From positions 286,021-350,020 of the forward strand of contig NZ_MAEW01000007.1 of the NCBI RefSeq assembly GCF_002013375.1: a stretch of DNA of 64,000 nt, in the 5' to 3' direction. Positions 54,586-64,000 of the stretch are shown piece after piece; position 1 is the first letter of the stretch, and every line of letters begins with the position of its first letter. The notes under the pieces were generated by a model that did no database searches, had not been told where the DNA came from, and worked only from the letters and a program-made list of their open reading frames with translations. The stretch comes from Mycobacterium sp. D16Q13. Its GTDB lineage: Bacteria; Actinomycetota; Actinomycetes; Mycobacteriales; Mycobacteriaceae. The translations under genes were made by a program, and so were the position numbers.

Positions 54586-55059
54586 ATGACGACATCGTCT
54601 CCGCTTGATGTTCCCTCGATCCTATCGACCGGCCTGGTGACCGCGATCGACCACGTGGGTATCGCGGTGCCTGACCTGGACGTCGCGATCGAGTGGTACC
54701 ACGAGCACCTGGGCATGATCCTGGTGCACGAGGAGATCAACAAGAGCCAGGGCGTCCGCGAGGCGATGCTGTCTTTCCCCGGAGCAGAACCCGGCAGCGC
54801 CCAGATTCAGCTGATGGCCCCGCTCGATGAGTCCTCGCCCATCGCCAAGTTTCTGGACAAGAAGGGCCCGGGACTGCAGCAGCTGGCCTATCGCGTCACC
54901 GATATCGACGCGCTGACCGATCAGCTGCGTGCCGCAGGAGTGCGTGCGCTCTACGAGGAGCCGCGCGTCGGCACCGCGAACTCACGCATCAACTTCCTGC
55001 ATCCCAAGGACACCGGCGGCGTACTCATCGAGCTCGTCCAGCCGACGCAGTCGCACTAG
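54586..55059 (+). CDS. mce: Methylmalonyl-CoA epimerase
   Basis: A 157-residue vicinal-oxygen-chelate protein interconverting (R)- and (S)-methylmalonyl-CoA, needed for propionate use. Metal ligands appear in AIDHVGIAVPDL (His), QLAYRVTDID and VLIELVQPT (Glu) with IQLMAPL between. Its N-terminus at ATG 54586 fits the family; an upstream in-frame codon lies inside the divergent promoter region. Counterpart of Rv1322A. Its stop shares CTAG with the convergent small gene. Confidence 0.92.
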   Translation: MTTSSPLDVPSILSTGLVTAIDHVGIAVPDLDVAIEWYHEHLGMILVHEEINKSQGVREAMLSFPGAEPGSAQIQLMAPLDESSPIAKFLDKKGPGLQQLAYRVTDIDALTDQLRAAGVRALYEEPRVGTANSRINFLHPKDTGGVLIELVQPTQSH

Positions 55060-55361
55060 CTCCAACGCCGCGTCGGGCTTCGATTCGCGCGGTTGCTCCA
55101 GCAGGGCGTATGCCAGTGGCGGCGGTCTTCGGCTCCCCTGTCTTGCCCCTCGGAGGCAGGCCAGGCCACCACATGCGCTACCCCCACCGCGATCTCGTGA
55201 TCACACCCGGGGCAGCGATATACCTTGATCGCGCGCGCTGCGGAGATGCGCCGCACCTGGTAATCCAGACCGTCGGTCCCCTGTTCCACCTGATGCCCGC
55301 CGAGCGGCAGCGCAACGGCACGATCGGCGGCGGCGCGGCGCGGCGGATGTCGGCGGCCCAT
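55056..55361 (-). CDS. Small conserved zinc-ribbon-like protein downstream of nucS
   Basis: A 101-residue basic protein. The core is VYRCPGCDHEIAVGVAHVVAWP, then DRRHWHTPCW, giving a C-x2-C...H-x-x-C set that looks like a zinc site. Similar small proteins follow nucS in many actinobacteria; they are often labelled ATP/GTP-binding without strong support. The 29-base gap to nucS suggests co-transcription. Function unknown. It overlaps the epimerase stop by 4 bases tail to tail. Confidence 0.75.
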   Translation of the reverse strand: MGRRHPPRRAAADRAVALPLGGHQVEQGTDGLDYQVRRISAARAIKVYRCPGCDHEIAVGVAHVVAWPASEGQDRGAEDRRHWHTPCWSNRANRSPTRRWS

Positions 55362-55390
55362 GCGGTGATTCTATGAGCCGCGGTGCAATT

Positions 55391-56080
55391 TCAGAACAAA
55401 CGGAATTCGTCTGAGTCCATTCCCCGCATGGCATCGTAATCCAGTGTGAGGCAACGGATTCCTCGATCCTCGGCAAGAGTGCGAGCCTGCGGCTTGATCT
55501 GTTGCGCCGCGAAGACACCGGCGACCGGCGCCAGCGTGGTGTCACGGTTGAGCAGTTCGAGGTAGCGGGTCAGCTGCTCAACACCATCGATCTCGCCGCG
55601 GCGCTTGATCTCCACCGCGACCGTCGCACCGTCGGCGTCCCGGCACAGGAGGTCCACCGGCCCGATGGGAGTCATGTATTCGCGACGCACCAGTGTGTAT
55701 CCCTCGCCGAGTAGCGCAACATGCTCGGCGAGCAACTCCTGCAGGTGCGCCTCCACACCATCCTTGACCAGTCCGGGGTCGACGCCGAGCTCATGTGCCG
55801 AGTCATGCTCGATGTTCTCGATGGTGATCCGCAGCTGCTCGGCGGCCTTGTTCTCCACGATCCATACGGTCGGCGCTCCGCTCTCCTCCGAGCCCTCACC
55901 CTCGGTTTCGGTGAGCCAGCATGGCGGGCTCATCCAGTTGAGCGGCTTGTAGGCCCGGTCATCGGCATGCACGCTCACCGAGCCGTCGGCCTTGATCAGC
56001 AAGAGCCTCTTGGCAGATGGCAGGTGGGCGGTCAACCGGCCGACATAGTCAACCGTGCATTGAGCTACGACGAGACGCAC
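55391..56080 (-). CDS. nucS: Mismatch-specific endonuclease NucS (EndoMS)
   Basis: A 229-residue EndoMS/NucS protein performing the non-canonical mismatch repair of actinobacteria. Nuclease motif: [36 protein letters not shown] (Asp, Glu, Lys of the DxnExK site). The C-terminus [12 protein letters not shown] resembles the clamp-interacting tail of NucS. GTG 56080 matches the Rv1321 start ([12 protein letters not shown]). TACAGT six bases upstream of that GTG could be a -10 element for a leaderless message. Frame extension to 56392 would enter the cyclase gene. Confidence 0.95.
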   Translation of the reverse strand: MRLVVAQCTVDYVGRLTAHLPSAKRLLLIKADGSVSVHADDRAYKPLNWMSPPCWLTETEGEGSEESGAPTVWIVENKAAEQLRITIENIEHDSAHELGVDPGLVKDGVEAHLQELLAEHVALLGEGYTLVRREYMTPIGPVDLLCRDADGATVAVEIKRRGEIDGVEQLTRYLELLNRDTTLAPVAGVFAAQQIKPQARTLAEDRGIRCLTLDYDAMRGMDSDEFRLF

Positions 56081-56116
56081 CGGCTCACTGTATAGGGCGT
56101 TAGGCTGACCACAACT

Positions 56117-57727
56117 ATGGCAAACGAGTCGATTCGCGCAGTGTCGCTGCGAGTGGGCCGTGCCCTGGCCGCGATCACCGGGCAGACCGGCCGACTCGAG
56201 GCCGGCGACGGGTACGGCTCGTGGCTGCTGGGCCGCTATGACGAGAGCACGCTCGTCCAGCGCATCCGGATCCAGCTGATGCTGACCGTGTTCGTGGTGG
56301 CCGCCAACCTGATTGGTGTCGCCGTCGTCATCCTGTTGGTGCTCGTCGCGGTGCCCGATCCCAACGTCTTCGACGCACCCTGGTGGATCCAATTCGTGGT
56401 CGTTCCGGTGTACGTGACGCTCGCGGTGCTCATCGGCGCAGTGTGGGGTACCCGCCGGATCTTCAAGGTGGTGCGGTGGGCCATCGAAGAACGCGAGCCC
56501 ACCAAGGAGGACCAGCGCAACGCGTTCGCGGTCCCCCGGCGACTGACCGTCGTCGAGGCGATTCTGTGGGCTGGCGGGACCGCCTTGTTCACCACGCTCT
56601 ACGGGCTGCAGGATCCGCTCTACATCCCCAAGATCTTCTTCGCGGTGGGGTTCAGCGGTGTGGTGGTCTGCGCGGCGAACTACCTGTTCACCGAGTTCGC
56701 GATGCGACCCGTCGCCGCACGAGCACTCGAAGCGGGGTATCGCCGAAGGCGGCTCGCCTCGGGAATCATGGTGCGCACGATGCTGGCCTGGCTCTTGGGA
56801 TCTGGGGTACCCGCTGTCGGCATCATGCTCGCTGGAGTCGGAGCGCTGATCTTTGGCAACTTCACCGTCAACCAGCTCGCCGTGGCCGTCATCATCCTCG
56901 CGTCATTCCCGGTGGTATTTGGTCTGATCCTCATCTGGATCGCATCCTGGATGACGGCCGCGCCCGTCAAAGAGGTGCAGGCCGCGCTCAAGCGCGTCGA
57001 ACAGAACGATCTGGACGTCAACCTCGTCGTCTATGACGGCACCGAGCTGGGCGAGCTGCAGGCGGGCTTCAACACCATGGCGGAGGGCCTGCGTGAACGC
57101 GAGCGGGTCCGGGACCTCTTCGGCAAGCATGTCGGCCGAGAAGTCGCCGCGGCCGCCGAACTGCAACAACCTGCGCTCGGCGGTGAGGAACGCCACGTCG
57201 CCGTGCTTTTCGCCGATATTGTCGGGTCGACCCAGCTGGCAGCCACCCGGCCCGCCATCGAGGTGGTCGCGCTGCTGAACCGATTCTTCACCGTCGTGGT
57301 CGAAGAAATCGACCGATACGAGGGCATGGTCAATAAATTCGAAGGCGACGCCACCCTCGCGGTCTTCGGAGCGCCGGTCCGGCAGGACCGTCCCGAAAGC
57401 CAGGCACTCGCTGCCGCCCGGGCCATCGCCCGGCGGCTTCGGACCGAGGTACCCGAATGCCAGGCCGGCATCGGCGTCGCCTCGGGGCAGGCGGTGGCCG
57501 GAAACGTCGGAGCCCACGACCGCTTCGAATACACCGTGATCGGCGATCCAGTCAACGAAGCGGCTCGGCTCTGCGAGCTCTCCAAAACAGTGCCCGGACG
57601 CTTAGTGGCCTCGCTCGATACCGTGTTGCGTGCACACCATCGCGAGGCCCTGCACTGGCGCTCTGGCGATACCGTGACGCTGCGTGGCCGGATCGAGCCC
57701 ACCGAACTTGCCGTACCTGTGGCCTGA
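56117..57727 (+). CDS. Membrane class III nucleotide cyclase with HAMP domain (Rv1318c-Rv1320c type)
   Basis: A 536-residue protein: about six N-terminal membrane helices (residues 50-270), a HAMP domain ([37 protein letters not shown], about 280-320) and a C-terminal class III cyclase domain with metal-binding Asp residues in [13 protein letters not shown] and [13 protein letters not shown] and transition-state residues in [14 protein letters not shown]. It makes cAMP (possibly cGMP) in the cytosol. M. tuberculosis has three tandem copies here (Rv1318c-Rv1320c); this window has one. Divergent from nucS. Confidence 0.93.
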   Translation: MANESIRAVSLRVGRALAAITGQTGRLEAGDGYGSWLLGRYDESTLVQRIRIQLMLTVFVVAANLIGVAVVILLVLVAVPDPNVFDAPWWIQFVVVPVYVTLAVLIGAVWGTRRIFKVVRWAIEEREPTKEDQRNAFAVPRRLTVVEAILWAGGTALFTTLYGLQDPLYIPKIFFAVGFSGVVVCAANYLFTEFAMRPVAARALEAGYRRRRLASGIMVRTMLAWLLGSGVPAVGIMLAGVGALIFGNFTVNQLAVAVIILASFPVVFGLILIWIASWMTAAPVKEVQAALKRVEQNDLDVNLVVYDGTELGELQAGFNTMAEGLRERERVRDLFGKHVGREVAAAAELQQPALGGEERHVAVLFADIVGSTQLAATRPAIEVVALLNRFFTVVVEEIDRYEGMVNKFEGDATLAVFGAPVRQDRPESQALAAARAIARRLRTEVPECQAGIGVASGQAVAGNVGAHDRFEYTVIGDPVNEAARLCELSKTVPGRLVASLDTVLRAHHREALHWRSGDTVTLRGRIEPTELAVPVA

Positions 57728-57751
57728 CGCGGCTGCGGCCGCGGCCCAAAT

Positions 57752-58621
57752 CTAGTCGGACTGCTTCCACCAGGCTTCGACATACAGCACCATCGCCACA
57801 ACAAGTGCGATAAGCACCCACAGCACCAATGCCTGGTCTATCCAGGCTCCCGGCGGCGGCGCACCGGGCAGGATATTGCGCAGCGGGACGATCGCGAACA
57901 ACATCGTTCCGAACCAGGTCGTCAGCGGTGGGTGGAACTTCTTCCTACCCTTCACCGTCTCGATCGCCACGATCAGGGCCATCGTCGGAAGTGTGATCAA
58001 CACCAGGCAGATGCCCACATCGAATGCCAGGGTGCCGCGCGCCCGTACGAGCGTGACCGTGGTCTGATCGCCCTTGCCAGCCGGTGCCGGCGACGTATCC
58101 GTCGACACCCGCCATCCGCCCAGGCTGCCGATCACTTCGATGCGCGCCGGTACCGGACGCCGACCTTCGCCATTACCCACCATGACTTCTGCGCGCAAAT
58201 TGCCGGTGGAGTACTCGTCGAACGGCCATGACTGAGCGTCACCCGTTGCGACCAAAGTGTCGTCCATCGCGGCAGGGACGGTGCCCCGCGGAAAATGTCG
58301 CTCCCCATAATCCAGGGAGGACACTAACCGCACGGACATGTCCGCGTTCAACAGCCCGAAGGCATCAAGTGTTGTCTTCGCCGGTAACACCACTACCTCG
58401 GCGTCCAGCCGGTTGTTTACCGTGCGCAGGTCCTGGAGGTCGATGACCACAACAGTCTCGTTGTCTCGGGACAGGTCCAGATCGGCCGACGGCGGGCCGG
58501 AATGATGATCCAGCAGGCGATAGATGAGGAGAAAACCCACGTAGATGACCAACACCAGTATCACTGCACCCACGGTCGTGGCGGCCGGCTTCAGCTTGAA
58601 GCGCCCCTTGAATGCCTGCAC
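57752..58621 (-). CDS. DUF4436-type membrane protein
   Basis: A 289-residue protein with one N-terminal helix (TTVGAVILVLVIYVGFLLIYRLL), a roughly 150-residue probably extracytoplasmic beta-rich domain, and three C-terminal helices (GICLVLITLPTMALIVAI, WFGTMLFAIVPLRNILPG, ALVLWVLIALVVAMVLYVEAWW). The pattern fits the actinobacterial DUF4436 family; I am not certain. Function unknown. It lies downstream of the rRNA operon terminator on the same strand and converges with the cyclase gene. The ogt-alkA genes found here in M. tuberculosis are absent. Confidence 0.7.
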   Translation of the reverse strand: MQAFKGRFKLKPAATTVGAVILVLVIYVGFLLIYRLLDHHSGPPSADLDLSRDNETVVVIDLQDLRTVNNRLDAEVVVLPAKTTLDAFGLLNADMSVRLVSSLDYGERHFPRGTVPAAMDDTLVATGDAQSWPFDEYSTGNLRAEVMVGNGEGRRPVPARIEVIGSLGGWRVSTDTSPAPAGKGDQTTVTLVRARGTLAFDVGICLVLITLPTMALIVAIETVKGRKKFHPPLTTWFGTMLFAIVPLRNILPGAPPPGAWIDQALVLWVLIALVVAMVLYVEAWWKQSD

Positions 58622-58676
58622 AGGATTCCTATCTCTACCGTCTCGCTATTTCAGAAATCTAGCAGCCAGAATATGA

Positions 58677-58706
58677 AAATACCCCCCAGTTTCCTGGGGG
58701 GTATTT
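58677..58706 (-). terminator. rRNA operon intrinsic terminator
   Basis: AAATACCCCCCAG and CTGGGGGGTATTT (58677-58689 and 58694-58706) form a perfect 13-bp stem with a TTTC loop. On the minus strand it is followed by ATTTTCATATT. It lies just downstream of the 5S gene, so it ends the rRNA transcript. Confidence 0.92.
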
Positions 58707-58714
58707 CCAATTTA

Positions 58715-58833
58715 TGTTCGGCGGTGTCCTACTCTTCCGTTCCGTGTTAAGAACAGTACCATCGGCGCTGAGAGGCTTAGCTTCCGGGTTCGGGATGGGA
58801 CCGGGCGTTTCCCTCTCGCTGTGGCCGCCGTAA
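58715..58833 (-). rRNA. rrf: 5S ribosomal RNA
   Basis: About 118 bases. On the minus strand it begins TTACGGCGGCCACAGCG and ends GGACACCGCCGAACA, the two ends pairing as in 5S. The loop sequences CCCATCCCGAACCCGGAAG and GGTAGTGG-like GATGGTACTG are typical. Ends are estimated to within a few bases. Confidence 0.95.
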
Positions 58834-58905
58834 CTCTTTCGTGTGATTAACACACAAGTTATCTGGTGGTGGAGTGTGGTCGTCAAATGACGACGAATAG
58901 TGGTT

Positions 58906-58917
58906 GCGATTTATTAG
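58906..58917 (-). other. 3' arm of the 23S processing stem
   Basis: GCGATTTATTAG here is the reverse complement (11 of 12) of CTAATAAATTGC at 62026-62037, so sequences on both sides of the 23S gene can pair into a long stem typical of RNase III processing. Confidence 0.75.
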
Positions 58918-62024
<3,107 letters not shown>

Positions 62025-62044
62025 GCTAATAAATTGCAAAAACC

Positions 62045-62070
62045 AGCCTCACTCGTAAACGAGCGAGGCT
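62045..62070 (-). other. Terminator-like hairpin just upstream of 23S
   Basis: On the minus strand AGCCTCGCTCG and CGAGTGAGGCT form an 11-bp stem with loop TTTA, followed by GGTTTTTGC. It has the form of an intrinsic terminator but lies inside the rRNA transcript, so it must be read through, probably with antitermination or by being part of the processing structure. Confidence 0.6.
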
Positions 62071-62179
62071 ATGTTTAGATGCTCGCAACCACTATCCATA
62101 AGTCAAAGACCACACCCCACCACCAAGCAGGGTGACAACACAATGTGTTGCCTCAGGACCCAACAGTGTGCCAGCGTTT

Positions 62180-62210
62180 CAATTCTTATGACAGTCCGAC
62201 GTTTTGCCGA
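62180..62210 (-). other. 3' arm of the 16S processing stem
   Basis: CAATTCTTATGACAGTCCG here mirrors the leader segment at 63852-63878 on the other side of 16S; the two can pair with one mismatch over about 16 bases and then a second block (TTTTG, CCGAC). A likely RNase III stem for 16S maturation. Confidence 0.65.
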
Positions 62211-62318
62211 CTACCTGTCCACGGGGTGGACAGGATTTATAAAACATATTCACCAAGCATGTATCCACTACAGATACTCGCTTTATGTTCCCAGTTCATT
62301 CGACTGGGAAATGGTGCT

Positions 62319-63843
<1,525 letters not shown>

Positions 63844-64000
63844 ATTTAATCCCGACAAAACAACTGTCAAAAGAATTGTTATCGACATAAAATGTCTATA
63901 TAAACACTGACACACTATTGAGTTCTCAAACAACACATTTATTTGTTGTGGCTATGAATTCGGGAATTTCTTCCTCTATTCTCGCCTCCGCCCTTTCAGG
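63844..64000 (-). promoter_or_regulatory. rRNA operon leader with conserved antitermination-type motif
   Basis: Transcribed leader upstream of 16S. The minus strand carries GTTTGAGAACTCAATAGTG (within 63905-63939), a sequence strongly conserved in actinobacterial rRNA leaders and thought to be part of antitermination and processing signals. The 5' arm of the 16S processing stem is at 63852-63878. The promoters themselves lie beyond the window edge or are not recognisable. Confidence 0.7.

Noticed and set aside
56081..56392. N-terminal extension of nucS to an ATG at 56392
   Set aside because: It runs into the cyclase gene and adds residues unlike any NucS; GTG 56080 matches the known start.

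Overview
The window comes from a rapidly growing mycobacterium of the Mycobacteroides abscessus-chelonae group. The evidence is high-GC coding sequence, a type I fatty acid synthase, a PPE protein, GlgE and NucS, and gene order at the right end that follows the M. tuberculosis Rv1318-Rv1343 block in mirror image next to the ribosomal RNA operon. The 16S sequence is consistent with this group, but I cannot name the species.

Left part (1-27.3 kb), more variable. The 5' part of fas (minus strand) is followed by a Tat-exported Rv2525c-like protein, two alpha/beta hydrolases, several TetR regulators, a PknH-sensor-like lipoprotein, a MaoC dehydratase and an MTB12-like secreted protein. From 8.9 to 14 kb lies a TetR gene, a 21-bp perfect palindrome and a plus-strand run encoding a PPE4-like protein, a siderophore-interacting-type flavoprotein and a FAD monooxygenase. 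Next come a TetR/FAD-monooxygenase pair behind a 23-bp palindrome, which resembles the intrinsic tetracycline-inactivation module described in M. abscessus, then an Rv0196/Rv0197-like TetR/molybdopterin oxidoreductase pair and a crotonase. A three-gene Wadjet/MksBEF-type condensin operon (jetA-jetB-jetC) has no jetD nuclease gene beside it. A fatty acyl-AMP ligase and a tRNA-Leu close the section.

Middle part (27.3-43.5 kb). A free-standing HTH/LAGLIDADG protein sits next to the tRNA, followed by LprD-like and DUF3817 membrane proteins and a quinone-oxidoreductase-like enzyme. A long minus-strand operon runs clpS, DUF2017, P1 peptidase, mec, cysO, cysM, rhomboid, murI, an Rv1339-like phosphodiesterase, rph and rdgB; it joins protein turnover, the CysO/CysM/Mec cysteine pathway, glutamate racemization and nucleotide/RNA housekeeping. 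Divergent from it is an NAD-salvage and repair operon: pncB, a TetR gene, pncA, dinG (apparently starting at CTG) and a zinc metallopeptidase lipoprotein.

Right part (43.5-64 kb). glgP (minus) and glgE-glgB (plus) form the maltose-1-phosphate alpha-glucan pathway and are flanked by two paralogous zinc metallopeptidase lipoproteins. Then come fadA4, a DUF3817 protein, a cysteine-free thioredoxin/TPR protein, methylmalonyl-CoA epimerase, a small zinc-ribbon protein, nucS, a membrane class III nucleotide cyclase and a DUF4436-type membrane protein. The window ends with a 16S-23S-5S rRNA operon on the minus strand, with a strong intrinsic terminator and recognisable processing stems around both large rRNAs.
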